The notes: generated from the letters alone by a model not told the origin. Numbered from the stretch's first letter, positions 43,004 through 54,978 are shown. The stretch is 64,000 nucleotides of DNA from Gilliamella intestini (GCF_900094935.1 NZ_FMBA01000003.1:29354-93353); one strand, 5' to 3'. A program made the numbers and translations.

Positions 43004-43088
43004 ACATACTTAACCATTTTACAAAATAACTAGCCAGCGATCTTAACAAGATTTAAGACAAATGTCTGTATGAGAGTAAGAAAATTTG

Positions 43089-43532
43089 CTAACTATTAAC
43101 ACGAGTAATAGGGGCTGGAGAAATATAATGACTTACTTCAATAAAATTATTTTTATCCTCTTTATTAACATAATATAAAATTATACCAATCACACAAAGA
43201 ATTATAAATATCCCCAAAAGGATAAAAGGAGTTTTTCGTCGCCTTTTTGTATTAAACGTTTGAATTTGAGTTATATTCTGGTGAGACTTAGATTGTTTAG
43301 CTAATTCATTAAGATATGGTTGATAGTGATCCACAGATAAACCAACAATTTCGGCATAAGAACGAATATAACCTTTTATAAAAACAAGGGGAACATGAGG
43401 TAATTGGTCATTTTCAATATCACTAATTACTGTCTTTCTCACATGAATTTTATTGGCAATATCATCTTGAGTTAATCCCATTTGTTCTCGTAAATCAACG
43501 AGCATCCCCCCTAATGAAATATTGTCCATCAT
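43089..43532 (-). CDS. rodZ: Short RodZ-type cytoskeletal HTH membrane protein
   Basis: 147 aa; E. coli RodZ is 337. The N-terminal HTH (about 8-75, LREQMGLTQDDIANKIHVRKTVISDIE) that contacts MreB is intact, a basic segment RRRKTP precedes one membrane helix (about 102-122), and only 25 periplasmic residues follow; the usual periplasmic beta domain is absent. The frame ends in a normal stop and no continuation is visible downstream before ispG, so it is a truncated form rather than a frameshift I can see. Position next to ispG supports the identity. Confidence 0.8.
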   Translation of the reverse strand: MMDNISLGGMLVDLREQMGLTQDDIANKIHVRKTVISDIENDQLPHVPLVFIKGYIRSYAEIVGLSVDHYQPYLNELAKQSKSHQNITQIQTFNTKRRRKTPFILLGIFIILCVIGIILYYVNKEDKNNFIEVSHYISPAPITRVNS

Positions 43533-43604
43533 CCCCTCATAAATTCAGCGCTAATCGTAATTTAATTAGATTTTTACATATATTTTACAATTAATCAATT
43601 ACAA

Positions 43605-44471
43605 TTAATCAATTTTTTTCGCATTAAACCACTGTGTTGGTTTCTCAATTTCATTTTGAGCAGCAACTAATTGTAATTCATATTCACCTTGTTTTAAGGT
43701 TTCAAGCATAACCGCATACACGGCTGAAGTAGTATGTTCTAAAGCTTCAACCAATGAATTTCCAAGCAAAATATTAGCTAAAAAAAGCCCGCTTGTCATA
43801 TCACCAACACCTACAGGTTGTCTTACACCAAAATCAACTAGTGGACGGTCAATGTGCCATGCTTCATTACTAGTTACAAGCAACATTTCAAAGCGATCAA
43901 TTTTATATCCAGCTCTACTTAAATGTTTAACTAAAACCGCTTTAGGCCCTTTTTGACATAACTCTCGACAAGCTAAAATTGCTTCATCAACATTATTAAT
44001 ACGTTGTTTACCATTTAGTTCTTCAAGCTCTAAAATATTCGGTGCCATCATATCGGCCATTGGCAAAGCGGTATTGCATAAAAACTCTGATACTCCGGGA
44101 GCAACAAAACAACCTTTTTCAGGATGTCCCATTACAGGATCGCAAAAATAAATCGCATTTGGATTAACAGCTTTTACCTTTTTAACAATCTCGATAATAG
44201 CATTACCTTGCTCTGGTGATCCCATATAGCCACTTAATACCGCATCACAACGTTTGAGTTCATCAATTTGATTAATTCCATCCGCGATCTCTGTTAAATG
44301 AGATGCTGACATTACCGCTCCAGTCCATTGACGATATTGAGTATGATTAGAAAATTGTACGGTGTTTAAAGGCCAAACATTAACACCTAATCGACGCATA
44401 GGAAATTCTGCCGCACTATTTCCTGCATGACCAAATACAACATGTGACTGAATCGATAAAATATTTTTCAT
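43605..44471 (-). CDS. pdxY: Pyridoxal kinase PdxY
   Basis: 288 aa (E. coli 287). Ribokinase-fold start [26 protein letters not shown] and the C-terminal [17 protein letters not shown] with the catalytic Asp in GxGD. Phosphorylates pyridoxal to PLP. 4 bases after tyrS, as in the E. coli tyrS-pdxY operon. Confidence 0.95.
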   Translation of the reverse strand: MKNILSIQSHVVFGHAGNSAAEFPMRRLGVNVWPLNTVQFSNHTQYRQWTGAVMSASHLTEIADGINQIDELKRCDAVLSGYMGSPEQGNAIIEIVKKVKAVNPNAIYFCDPVMGHPEKGCFVAPGVSEFLCNTALPMADMMAPNILELEELNGKQRINNVDEAILACRELCQKGPKAVLVKHLSRAGYKIDRFEMLLVTSNEAWHIDRPLVDFGVRQPVGVGDMTSGLFLANILLGNSLVEALEHTTSAVYAVMLETLKQGEYELQLVAAQNEIEKPTQWFNAKKID

Positions 44472-44475
44472 GAGA

Positions 44476-45747
44476 TTAACTCCAAATTAGCAAGCAATAA
44501 TATTTTTTACCACGACGAAGTAAAGTATAACGATTAAAAAGCTTATCACTATCTAAAAAACGGTAATCCGTTGTTGTATTACGTTCACCATTAATTGAAA
44601 TAGCATTAGATTCGATCATCGTTCTAGCCTGACCTCTTGACGGAGCAAACTGTGCATTTACGATAGCTTGTTGTAAATCAACATCACTGTCAACGGCAAG
44701 CGTTGGCATACCATCTTGAGCTAACTGCTCAAAATCTGCTTCGGATAGATCAGTTAATTTACCTGAAAACAAGCTTTCAGTAATGCGTTTTGCCGCAACA
44801 AGCCCTTCTTCACCATGAACTAGGCGAGTAACTTGTTCCGCTAGTACATATTGAGCGCGCGGTGCAACACCACTATTTTTATCTTCTTCTTCCAATGAAT
44901 CAATTTCACTTAGAGGCATAAATGTGAAGAATTTTAAGAACCGATAAACATCGGCATCAGCAGTGTTGATCCAAAACTGATAGAATTTATAAGGACTTGT
45001 CTTTTTCGGATCTAACCATACTGCACCACTTTCAGTTTTGCCAAATTTAGTGCCATCTGATTTAGTGATTAACGGCACAGTCAAACCATAAACTTGTTTT
45101 TGATGTAAGCGACGAGTTAAATCAATACCAGCTGTAATATTACCCCATTGATCAGAACCACCAATTTGTAAAACAACATCATGTGATTTATTCAAACAAG
45201 CAAAATCATAAGATTGTAATAAGCTATAAGAAAATTCAGTAAATGAAATACCTACCTCATCACGATCAATACGTTGTTTAACTGACTCTTTATTGATCAT
45301 TGAATTAACTGAAAAATATTTACCAACATCACGCAAAAAAGTTAGCACATTCATACCGCTAAACCAATCGTAGTTATTGGCAACAATCGCTGCATTTTCA
45401 CCACAATTAAAATCTAAAAATGGAGAAACTTGTTGCTTAATTTTTTCACTCCATTCAACTACTGTCTCTTCAGTATTAAGTTTGCGTTCAACCGCTTTAA
45501 AACTCGGATCACCAATTAAACCTGTTGCACCACCAACTAAAGCAATCGGTTTATGTCCAGCTAGTTGGAAACGCTTTAAACAGAGTAATGGCACTAAATG
45601 ACCAAGATGCAAACTATCGGCTGTAGGATCAAAACCACAATAAAGCGCAATAGGATTTTGTTCTATTAGTTCTATTAGAGCTTTTTCATCAGTAAGCTGA
45701 GCAATCAGCCCACGCTCTTGCAGTTGTTTGATCACATTTTTTGTCAT
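44476..45747 (-). CDS. tyrS: Tyrosyl-tRNA synthetase
   Basis: 423 aa (E. coli 424). HIGH-type motif [15 protein letters not shown]-type motif [11 protein letters not shown], and C-terminal S4 RNA-binding domain ([16 protein letters not shown]). Attaches tyrosine to tRNA-Tyr. Co-transcribed with pdxY. Confidence 0.97.
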   Translation of the reverse strand: MTKNVIKQLQERGLIAQLTDEKALIELIEQNPIALYCGFDPTADSLHLGHLVPLLCLKRFQLAGHKPIALVGGATGLIGDPSFKAVERKLNTEETVVEWSEKIKQQVSPFLDFNCGENAAIVANNYDWFSGMNVLTFLRDVGKYFSVNSMINKESVKQRIDRDEVGISFTEFSYSLLQSYDFACLNKSHDVVLQIGGSDQWGNITAGIDLTRRLHQKQVYGLTVPLITKSDGTKFGKTESGAVWLDPKKTSPYKFYQFWINTADADVYRFLKFFTFMPLSEIDSLEEEDKNSGVAPRAQYVLAEQVTRLVHGEEGLVAAKRITESLFSGKLTDLSEADFEQLAQDGMPTLAVDSDVDLQQAIVNAQFAPSRGQARTMIESNAISINGERNTTTDYRFLDSDKLFNRYTLLRRGKKYYCLLIWS

Positions 45748-45803
45748 GATATTTACCTATTAAATTTTTTACGTTTATATTCTACTTTACTTTAAAATAA
45801 GAC

Positions 45804-47291
45804 TTATTCTGTTTTGTTATGATAACGTTTATATGCTTGTTTAAAATGATCTTCCACTATTTCGTTAGGCTTTTTATCAAAAAGACTAAAAATCACAATG
45901 GCAATAGAAGCAAATAAAAAGCCTGGAATAAGGGAATAGAGATTAAACCAATTAAAATTAATCCAAAGCAATACAGTTGCAGCTCCTACAATCATACCAG
46001 CTAATGCGCCATTACGTGTCATTCGAGACCAAAATACAGAAAAAACAATAATTGGACCAAACGCAGCACCAAAACCGGCCCAAGCATGGCTTACCAAATC
46101 AAGTACACTATTATTGGGATTTATCGCCAATAAAATAGCAATAACTGCAACCAATAACACCATAATACGACCGACCCAAACCAATTCTTTTTGTTTTGCA
46201 TTTGGTCTAAAAAATGCGCGATAAAAATCTTCGGTTAGTGCACTTGAACAAACAAGCAACTGACAGCTCAATGTACTCATAACTGCCGCTAAAATAGCAG
46301 CCAACAAAACACCTGCTATCCAAGGGTTAAAAAGTAATTTTGACAATTCAATAAAAATACGTTCATGTTTACCGTCATTAATCAAATAAGCTAAATCAGG
46401 ATGATGAGCAAAAAAGGCAATACCAAAAAAACCAACCGTAATTGCGCCAGCTAAACATAAAATCATCCATGTCATACTAATTCTACGGGCATTTTTCATT
46501 ACATCATGCGAATCGGCAGCCATAAACCGAGCTAAAATATGTGGCTGACCAAAATAACCAAGTCCCCAACCTAATAGTGAAATAATCGCAATAAAATCCA
46601 TATGGGAAAATAAATTGGTGTAATCAGAATTAAGCGATTCAATATAAATCATTGCATCAGAAAACCCGCCAGCATTCACCATAACCATAATTGGCGTTAA
46701 AATGAGGGCAAACATCATTAAGCTAGCTTGAATAGTATCAGTCCAACTTACCGCCAAAAATCCACCAATAAAAGTATAAATAATTGTTGCTCCAGCACCT
46801 GCTAACATTGCCCAACCATAACTCATACCAAATGTGCTTTCAAATAATTTAGCACCAGCAACAACACCTGATGCACAATAAATAGTAAAAAAGATAAGAA
46901 TAATCACCGCTGAAATAATACGCAATAAAGAGCTTTTATCGTCGAATCGGCGAGCAAAATAGTCGGGTAATGTTAAAGAGTTATGATTAATTTCAGTAAA
47001 AACACGTAACCGTCCTGCAATAAGGAGCCAATTAAGGTAAGCACCGATTATTAAACCAATAGCAATCCAACTTTGTGAAATACCAAATAAAAAAACAGCA
47101 CCTGGTAGCCCCATTAACAACCAACCACTCATATCTGAAGCACCTGCTGAAAGTGCAGTCACAACACTACCGATACGACGCCCACCTAAAATATAATCAC
47201 CAAAATTTTGCGTTGATCGAAACGCAAAAAAACCTATGGCAATCATGCCTAAAATGTATATAGCAAAGGTGACAATCATTGGTAAGGACAT
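45804..47291 (-). CDS. putP: Sodium/proline symporter
   Basis: 495 aa (E. coli PutP 502). About 13 hydrophobic helices and sodium:solute symporter signatures, including GRRIGSVVTALSAGASDMSGWLLMG near the start and GWGLGYFGQPHILARFMA. Imports proline with Na+. Probably monocistronic; the nth gene diverges from it across a 263-base gap in which no further gene is seen. Confidence 0.93.
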   Translation of the reverse strand: MSLPMIVTFAIYILGMIAIGFFAFRSTQNFGDYILGGRRIGSVVTALSAGASDMSGWLLMGLPGAVFLFGISQSWIAIGLIIGAYLNWLLIAGRLRVFTEINHNSLTLPDYFARRFDDKSSLLRIISAVIILIFFTIYCASGVVAGAKLFESTFGMSYGWAMLAGAGATIIYTFIGGFLAVSWTDTIQASLMMFALILTPIMVMVNAGGFSDAMIYIESLNSDYTNLFSHMDFIAIISLLGWGLGYFGQPHILARFMAADSHDVMKNARRISMTWMILCLAGAITVGFFGIAFFAHHPDLAYLINDGKHERIFIELSKLLFNPWIAGVLLAAILAAVMSTLSCQLLVCSSALTEDFYRAFFRPNAKQKELVWVGRIMVLLVAVIAILLAINPNNSVLDLVSHAWAGFGAAFGPIIVFSVFWSRMTRNGALAGMIVGAATVLLWINFNWFNLYSLIPGFLFASIAIVIFSLFDKKPNEIVEDHFKQAYKRYHNKTE

Positions 47292-47554
47292 ATTTAAAAA
47301 AAACCTTGTTTAATGAAATAAAAAATAGTTAGCTAGCTTATCATAAAATCATCATGCTAAAAAGCCGATGATTAGGAATGTAAATACTCAAATTTTTAAA
47401 ACCGTACAAGGTTTAAAATAAATGTCATTAATAATTTATTATGGTAATAATTCATTTTATTATTTAGTGTATATAAAAACTAAATATAATCTACAGATAA
47501 ATAGTAAATAAAAGTATATAATATACAGTATGCTATTTTTAATATAATAACTTT

Positions 47555-48193
47555 GTGAAACAATCGACCAGAATACAAATTCTACAGAAATTAAAGGATC
47601 ATATTAAAGATCCAACAACTGAGCTAGTTTATCAAACACCTTTTGAGCTACTGATCGCAGTGGTTCTTTCAGCGCAAGCAACTGATGTTAGCGTAAATAA
47701 AGCCACCAAACCATTATTTGCTATTGCAAATACTGCTGAGCAAATTCTAGCTCTTGGTGTTGATAATTTAAAAAGCTATATTCGAACAATTGGGCTTTAT
47801 AATAGTAAAGCTGAAAATATAATAAAAACGTGCCAAATTTTAGTTGATAAGTATCAAGGTGAAGTACCTGAAGATTTTAATGCACTGATTGAATTACCTG
47901 GTGTTGGACGTAAAACGGCCAATGTTGTATTAAATACCGCTTTTGGTTGGCCAACTATTGCCGTTGATACTCACATATTTAGAGTAAGTAACCGTACAGG
48001 TTTTGCGCCAGGAAAAACCGTTGAAGCCGTTGAACAAAAATTGCTTAAAGTCGTTCCTGAAGAATACAAAATAAATTGTCACCATTGGTTCATTTTGCAT
48101 GGTCGTTATACCTGTATTGCTAGAAAACCTCGGTGTGGTGCCTGTGTTATCGAAGACTTATGCGAATTTAAACAAAAAGTTTACCCAGAGTGA
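47555..48193 (+). CDS. nth: Endonuclease III (DNA glycosylase/AP lyase)
   Basis: 212 aa (E. coli 211), GTG start. Helix-hairpin-helix LPGVGRKTANVVL with the catalytic Lys, Asp in AVDTHIFRV, and C-terminal 4Fe-4S loop with Cys spacing 6-2-5 (CIARKPRCGACVIEDLC). Removes oxidised pyrimidines. Followed 6 bases later by smrB. Confidence 0.97.
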   Translation: MKQSTRIQILQKLKDHIKDPTTELVYQTPFELLIAVVLSAQATDVSVNKATKPLFAIANTAEQILALGVDNLKSYIRTIGLYNSKAENIIKTCQILVDKYQGEVPEDFNALIELPGVGRKTANVVLNTAFGWPTIAVDTHIFRVSNRTGFAPGKTVEAVEQKLLKVVPEEYKINCHHWFILHGRYTCIARKPRCGACVIEDLCEFKQKVYPE

Positions 48194-48199
48194 AAATCA

Positions 48200-48742
48200 A
48201 TGCAAAACAAATTTAATTTAGACCAAGATGATATAAATTTATTCAAAAGTAGCATTGGTAATACAAAAAAACTTAAGCAAGATACCGTTATTCACAAACC
48301 ATTAAAACGGTCTCAAAAAGCAATTGCTACAGAAAAACTAAAACATGAAAAGAACCATGCTGAATTTTATTTTTCAGATGACTACCAACCATTATTGCAA
48401 GAAGATCCTATTCGCTATAGTCGAGAAAATGCCGATCCATACGAAGTTAAAAAATTATATCGTGGGTTTTATGAACCTGAGTTTTTTTTAGATTTACATG
48501 GACTGACTCAAAAAGAAGCCAAAAAAGAGATCGCTGCACTTATTGCTGCTTGTTTACGAGAAAACGCACATTGTGCCTGCATCATGTATGGACATGGAAA
48601 AAATATTTTAAAAAAACAGACACCCATGTGGCTAGCTCAACATCCGAATATTATCTGTTTTCATCAAGCCCCTAAAGAATTTGGCGGCAGTGCAGCATTA
48701 CTTATTTTATTTGATATTGAGAACAAATTAATAAATAGCTAG
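48200..48742 (+). CDS. smrB: Smr-domain endonuclease SmrB (YfcN)
   Basis: 180 aa (E. coli SmrB 183). Basic N-terminus and C-terminal Smr domain with LDLHGLTQKEAKKEI and MYGHGKNILKKQTPMWL, both characteristic. SmrB cleaves mRNA between collided ribosomes for rescue. Downstream of nth here, probably on one transcript. Confidence 0.93.
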   Translation: MQNKFNLDQDDINLFKSSIGNTKKLKQDTVIHKPLKRSQKAIATEKLKHEKNHAEFYFSDDYQPLLQEDPIRYSRENADPYEVKKLYRGFYEPEFFLDLHGLTQKEAKKEIAALIAACLRENAHCACIMYGHGKNILKKQTPMWLAQHPNIICFHQAPKEFGGSAALLILFDIENKLINS

Positions 48743-48912
48743 TTTTTGAAAACTTAACCAACCATCTAGGTAATCATAAAAATAATTTTTACTCTTCTTC
48801 CGCCAATTTTATCTAAACTTTTGTAACGACACTAGCATGTAGATAAAAACAATAATTAAAATAACTTTAAATTGAAGTTAATGTTTAAAAATAATTGTTA
48901 ATAACACAAAAC

Positions 48913-49006
48913 AAAAAAAACCAGCTTAGCGATACCGTCAAGCTGGTAAACATTGGAAGCAATGTGAGCAATGTCATACTTTTTCAGAAGCCTTTAAAGC
49001 TCTAAC
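48913..49006 (-). ncRNA. ryhB: RyhB iron-responsive small RNA
   Basis: About 90 nt on the - strand. The core ACATTGCTCACATTGC followed by TTCCA (48954-48974) is the conserved seed of enterobacterial RyhB. It ends in a Rho-independent terminator, CCAGCTT/AAGCTGG then an eight-T run (48913-48947). The length is close to E. coli RyhB (90 nt). Upstream, the promoter overlaps a near-perfect Fur box. Under iron starvation RyhB, with Hfq, represses mRNAs of non-essential iron-using proteins. The exact 5' end is estimated from the promoter position. Confidence 0.92.
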
Positions 49007-49011
49007 AAAGT

Positions 49012-49040
49012 ACAATAATAATGATAATTATTATCATTAA
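49012..49040 (-). promoter_or_regulatory. Fur box overlapping the ryhB promoter
   Basis: 49017-49035 matches the 19-base Fur consensus GATAATGATAATCATTATC at 17 positions. A promoter is readable on the - strand: -35 TTAATG (49035-49040), 17-base spacer, -10 TATTGT (49012-49017). The Fur site therefore covers the spacer and both hexamers, so iron-loaded Fur would block ryhB. Confidence 0.85.
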
Positions 49041-49110
49041 CTAAATCAAGCATTTTTTTATTTTTCTAAGCTAGATAAAAATAAACCCTTTATTCACTAA
49101 TTTCATAATA

Positions 49111-49245
49111 AGAGAATTCATATTTAAAAATATAAAAAATAGAATTCCTCTTATAATGGACTCCTCTCTATTAGATCAAAGAACTCGCCAAAAAGCGAGT
49201 TATTTGTCATCAATCTGAAGCAGAATATTCCTATTCTGCTTTTAT
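49111..49245 (+). other. Inverted repeat, TATAAT and two stem-loops, candidate short transcript
   Basis: AAGAGAATTC (near 49110) and GAATTCCTCTT (49142-49152) are near-perfect inverted repeats. TATAAT lies at 49152-49157, but no good -35 precedes it. AACTCGC/GCGAGTT (49182-49201) and AGCAGAAT/ATTCTGCT then TTTTA (49219-49244) are two hairpins, the second with a T run on the + strand. Could be a small RNA on the + strand, or just terminators for obgE on the other. Confidence 0.3.
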
Positions 49246-49300
49246 AAAAAATTCTATACAATGGCTAAGTTAGGCGAAATAAAACAGATTATAATACTCA

Positions 49301-51432
<2,132 letters not shown>

Positions 51433-51520
51433 ATCACCATCAATTTTATATTAACTTCAAGAAATGAAAAAAGCCCCACAATAATTGTGAGGCTTCTATA
51501 ACTTTTGAACCGTTTATAAA

Positions 51521-51781
51521 TTAGCTGTTAGCAACTACACTAACATAACGACGATTCTTAGGTCCTTTAACTTCAAACTTTACTTGTCCATCAATTAAGG
51601 CAAATAGCGTATGATCACGACCACAACCTACATTAGTGCCTGGGTGGAATTGAGTTCCACGTTGACGAACTAAAATGTTACCAGCAAGAACTTCTTGACT
51701 ACCATAACGTTTAACACCTAAACGTTTACTTTGGGAATCACGACCATTACGTGATGAACCACCAGCCTTCTTATGTGCCAT
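51521..51781 (-). CDS. rpmA: 50S ribosomal protein L27
   Basis: 86 aa, starting [20 protein letters not shown], the conserved tail that reaches the peptidyl-transferase centre, and [10 protein letters not shown]. 15 bases after rplU. A weak AT-rich stem-loop near 51470-51495 (GCCCCACA and TGTGAGGC) may partly terminate before yhbE. Confidence 0.98.
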   Translation of the reverse strand: MAHKKAGGSSRNGRDSQSKRLGVKRYGSQEVLAGNILVRQRGTQFHPGTNVGCGRDHTLFALIDGQVKFEVKGPKNRRYVSVVANS

Positions 51782-51796
51782 TGTTCGATACTCCTA

Positions 51797-52105
51797 TTAA
51801 GCGATTGCAGTGATCTTCACATCAGTGAACCACTGACGGTGACCTTGTTGTTTACGATAGTGTTTACGACGACGGAATTTAACAATTTTCACTTTATCGC
51901 CACGACCATGTTCAACAATTTCTGCTTTAATTGTTGCACCTTCAACAAACGGAGCACCAACTTTGATGTCTTCACCATTTGCTACCATTAAAACTTTATC
52001 GAAAACAACTTCTGCGCCTGTTTCGACTTCAATTTTTTCCAAGCGAACGACTTGTCCTTCGCTAACTCGGTGTTGTTTACCACCACTTTGGAAAACTGCG
52101 TACAT
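51797..52105 (-). CDS. rplU: 50S ribosomal protein L21
   Basis: 102 aa (E. coli 103). [18 protein letters not shown] and [16 protein letters not shown] are diagnostic. Binds 23S rRNA near L20. First gene of the rplU-rpmA-yhbE-obgE unit. Confidence 0.98.
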   Translation of the reverse strand: MYAVFQSGGKQHRVSEGQVVRLEKIEVETGAEVVFDKVLMVANGEDIKVGAPFVEGATIKAEIVEHGRGDKVKIVKFRRRKHYRKQQGHRQWFTDVKITAIA

Positions 52106-52125
52106 ACTTAACTCCGCAATAAAAA

Positions 52126-52211
52126 GCAGACGATTACTTGATTAAACATATATGTCTGCGTGATTAATCTTATAGGGCGTGAATTTTACGCAAATTTTAT
52201 TCTTGTTGCAA
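52126..52211 (-). promoter_or_regulatory. rplU promoter and leader hairpin
   Basis: On the - strand, TTGCAA (52206-52211) and TAAAAT (52183-52188) are separated by 17 bases, a good sigma-70 promoter. In the roughly 70-base leader, GCAGAC (52126-52131) and GTCTGC (52154-52159) form an inverted repeat, possibly part of ribosomal-protein feedback. Confidence 0.55.
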
Positions 52212-52336
52212 GCGCTCTTTAACAAAAGATCGCAAAAAGTTATAAAAAAGATCAGCGAGATACTCTTTTCAAGCTACAATAATCATAAATTATTATTTAG
52301 CCAGAATAAAATTATAAAATAACGTTGAGTGTTTAT

Positions 52337-54166
52337 ATGTCGAAAATAAAAATTCGCCCCACCGAATCAATTATAAATCGTTTAACACTATTACTGTTCT
52401 GTTTAGGCGCTATTGCTTTAGTCGCATTATCGTTTTCAATCCAGATCGCCAATGATACAAAAGGTGGAGCGTATATGGTTAATCAGCTAGGTTTATTGAG
52501 AATGAAAAACTACCAACTACTTAGCTTGATTCCCCTCAACAAAAAAGAGTATGACCGTTTAAATATTTTTATCGATATTTCTTCATCACAGCAACATTTA
52601 ATGCTTTTGAAACGCTACGGGTTAATAAATGAATTTAATCAGTTAGAAGCTGACTGGCAAATTCAACTTGTACCTAAAATCCAACATGCAAAAAAAATTG
52701 ATGATATAAAAGCAGAAATAGAAAACTATGTAGTTCGTATCAATCATCTGGTACAAAAGATTGATCAAAAAACCGAAAATAAAATTTATTATATTTCTCA
52801 GCTACAGCAATTCTTTATTGTTATCATCATATGCTTTTTAATTATCCAAATTTATTACTTACGTTACTATCTCCTTGCCCCGTGGAAAAAACTTATTGAA
52901 ATGGCTGAGGCAATTTCTAATCACGATTTTAGTCAACGTGTTAATATTAAATCGAAAAAAAATGAGTTTGATCTATTAGGACATGCTTTCAATAAAATGT
53001 CAGCTCAAATCGAATCACAATATTTATTGTTAGAAAAACAAGTTGCAGAAAAAACAGATAAATTACAACAAACCAATAAAATGATTTCGTTCCAATATCA
53101 AGCAACCAAGAAACTATATACTTCAGCGCCATTATGTGAACGTTGTTTAAAAATCCTGCGAGAACTAGAAGAATTAGTCCCATTAACACAATTTCAAATA
53201 CGCTTTTATGAATCAGAGGATCCTAAACATTATCAACAAATCAGTTACAATAATGAACAAAAATTACCTTATTGCCAAAACATCAAATGTAATGCTTGTT
53301 TGATCCCATCAAAAACTAATTCCCCAAATGGGGTTCAGCGTTATTGGTATCTTCAAGAAAACGAACAAAAATACGGGATATTATTTGCTTATCAGCCAAC
53401 TGAAATAATACTGACTGATGAACAAGAAAACTTAATTATGGGGCTTATTGAGCAAATCACTACCGCAATAAAACTAGATAAACAAATAGAACAACAAAAA
53501 CAATATTTATTAATGAACGAACGCTCAGCAATGGCTAGAGAACTACATGATTCCATAGCTCAATCATTATCTTGCTTAAAAATACACCTTAGCTGTTTAC
53601 AAATACAATCTGACTTAACATCACAAAACAGTATTGAGTTACTCGCAATGATGCGCAAAGAGGTCAATATTACCTACTCTCAACTAAGAGAGCTGATCAC
53701 TTCATTTCGTTTACGTTTAAGCCAAACAGGGTTTTATACCAATTTAATGGAATTAATTGAAGAATTTAATGAAAAATTACCATTCAATATTCAGTTTGAA
53801 TACCAATTGCCTCTAAATATTATCAATAGTAAATATACCTTTCATTTACTACAAATTATTCGCGAAGCGCTTAATAATATATATAAACATGCTAAAGCTA
53901 CACAGGCTATTGTCAGTTTAAAAATGGATGAAGATAACATTATTACTATTCACATAGAAGATAATGGCATTGGTTTACAAAATGATATTAAACAAGATAA
54001 CCACTATGGGTTGATTATTATGCGAGACAGAGTTGAAATATTAAACGGTAATTTAACAATAAATAGCCTTCCTCACAAAGGAACACAAATTGTGGTAACA
54101 TTTAAGGCTAATAAAACCATTCCATTTCAGATAATAGAGACAATAAAAAATGGAGCAAATATCTAG
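52337..54166 (+). CDS. NarX/NarQ-type nitrate/nitrite sensor histidine kinase
   Basis: 609 aa from the ATG at 52337; a TTG at 52325 would add four residues. Two transmembrane helices (about 15-37 and 155-177) flank a periplasmic sensor with a P-box-like QLGLLRMKNYQLL, then a HAMP domain, a cysteine-containing central module (CERC, CQNIKCNAC) and a HisKA_3 kinase with ARELHDSIAQS (His404) and ATPase motifs DNGIGL and GLIIMRDR. This is the NarX/NarQ plan. Overlaps the response regulator gene by 17 bases. NarX and NarQ cannot be told apart by eye. Confidence 0.88.
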   Translation: MSKIKIRPTESIINRLTLLLFCLGAIALVALSFSIQIANDTKGGAYMVNQLGLLRMKNYQLLSLIPLNKKEYDRLNIFIDISSSQQHLMLLKRYGLINEFNQLEADWQIQLVPKIQHAKKIDDIKAEIENYVVRINHLVQKIDQKTENKIYYISQLQQFFIVIIICFLIIQIYYLRYYLLAPWKKLIEMAEAISNHDFSQRVNIKSKKNEFDLLGHAFNKMSAQIESQYLLLEKQVAEKTDKLQQTNKMISFQYQATKKLYTSAPLCERCLKILRELEELVPLTQFQIRFYESEDPKHYQQISYNNEQKLPYCQNIKCNACLIPSKTNSPNGVQRYWYLQENEQKYGILFAYQPTEIILTDEQENLIMGLIEQITTAIKLDKQIEQQKQYLLMNERSAMARELHDSIAQSLSCLKIHLSCLQIQSDLTSQNSIELLAMMRKEVNITYSQLRELITSFRLRLSQTGFYTNLMELIEEFNEKLPFNIQFEYQLPLNIINSKYTFHLLQIIREALNNIYKHAKATQAIVSLKMDEDNIITIHIEDNGIGLQNDIKQDNHYGLIIMRDRVEILNGNLTINSLPHKGTQIVVTFKANKTIPFQIIETIKNGANI

Positions 54167-54803
54167 TTCAATACTTCTTATTGATGATCACCCTATGTTA
54201 AGAAATGGCGTGAAACAACTAATAAATACAGTAAACCATTTTCAAATCGTAGGAGAAACTGGCTCGGGAATAGAGGGCGTTAAATTAGCACTAGAGCTTG
54301 ATCCTGATATCATTTTACTTGATATCAATATGCAAGATGTTAGTGGATTAGAAATATTACGTTATTTGCGAGAAAAGAACATATCTAGCCGCATCATTAT
54401 GTTCACCGTATCAGATGCGAAAGAAGATATCATCACAGCACTAAAAACCGGTGCGGATGGCTATTTGCTAAAAGACATGGAACCAGAAGAGTTTCTCATT
54501 TCATTAAAAGAAATTTCGATTGGAAAAGTTATTATGGATAATGCGATTTCACATATTATCCTCAATTATTTACGTTATGGAGAAGAGCCAACCACCCCAA
54601 AAATCCATGATGTGAGCTTATTGACACCAAGAGAAAATGAAATTTTCAACTTATTAGTTCAAGGCTTATCAAACAAATTGATTGCCAAAGAGCTTGGCAT
54701 CGTTGAAAGTACCGTAAAAGTACACATTAAAAGTATTTTTAAAAAACTTAATTTTAAATCACGAATGGAAATGACAGTATGGTATTTACAAAGTAAGGAA
54801 TAA
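54150..54803 (+). CDS. NarL/NarP-family response regulator
   Basis: 217 aa (NarP 215, NarL 216). Receiver domain with phospho-acceptor D58 in DIILLDINM and acidic pair at 12-13, and C-terminal LuxR-type HTH (LTPRENEIFNLLVQGLSNKLIAKELGIVESTVKVHIK). Expected to control anaerobic nitrate/nitrite respiration genes; which genes is not shown in this window. Confidence 0.9.
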   Translation: MEQISSSILLIDDHPMLRNGVKQLINTVNHFQIVGETGSGIEGVKLALELDPDIILLDINMQDVSGLEILRYLREKNISSRIIMFTVSDAKEDIITALKTGADGYLLKDMEPEEFLISLKEISIGKVIMDNAISHIILNYLRYGEEPTTPKIHDVSLLTPRENEIFNLLVQGLSNKLIAKELGIVESTVKVHIKSIFKKLNFKSRMEMTVWYLQSKE

Positions 54804-54841
54804 ACTTACTCACCAAAAAATAAACCTTCATGTATTACCAA

Positions 54842-54911
54842 TAGGAAAACGCCGAATTGTTTACATATCATGATTAAAATGATCTGCTAAAAACTTATAA
54901 GGCGTTTTCCT
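54842..54911. other. Long inverted repeat after the response regulator gene
   Basis: AGGAAAACGCC (54843-54853) and GGCGTTTTCCT (54901-54911) are perfect 11-base inverted repeats 47 bases apart, with a smaller ATCAT/ATGAT pair inside. Could be a terminator of the two-component operon or a structured RNA. Confidence 0.45.
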
Positions 54912-54978
54912 CAAAATGGAAGATAATTTCTATTACAAAATACTTTCTTTAGTAAATTTTATTTTTTCGCTTTCTTTT

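Larger units (their letters stand above)
48743..49300. other. 558-base smrB-obgE gap carrying RyhB, a Fur box and further hairpins
   Basis: No protein-coding frame supported. It contains the - strand RyhB RNA with its Fur-box promoter, and, nearer obgE, an inverted repeat, a TATAAT and two stem-loops on the + strand that could end another short transcript. Confidence 0.7.

Noticed and set aside
49017..49035. Fur box as operator of obgE or smrB
   Set aside because: It sits downstream of both stops and directly at the promoter of the RyhB RNA, which explains it fully.
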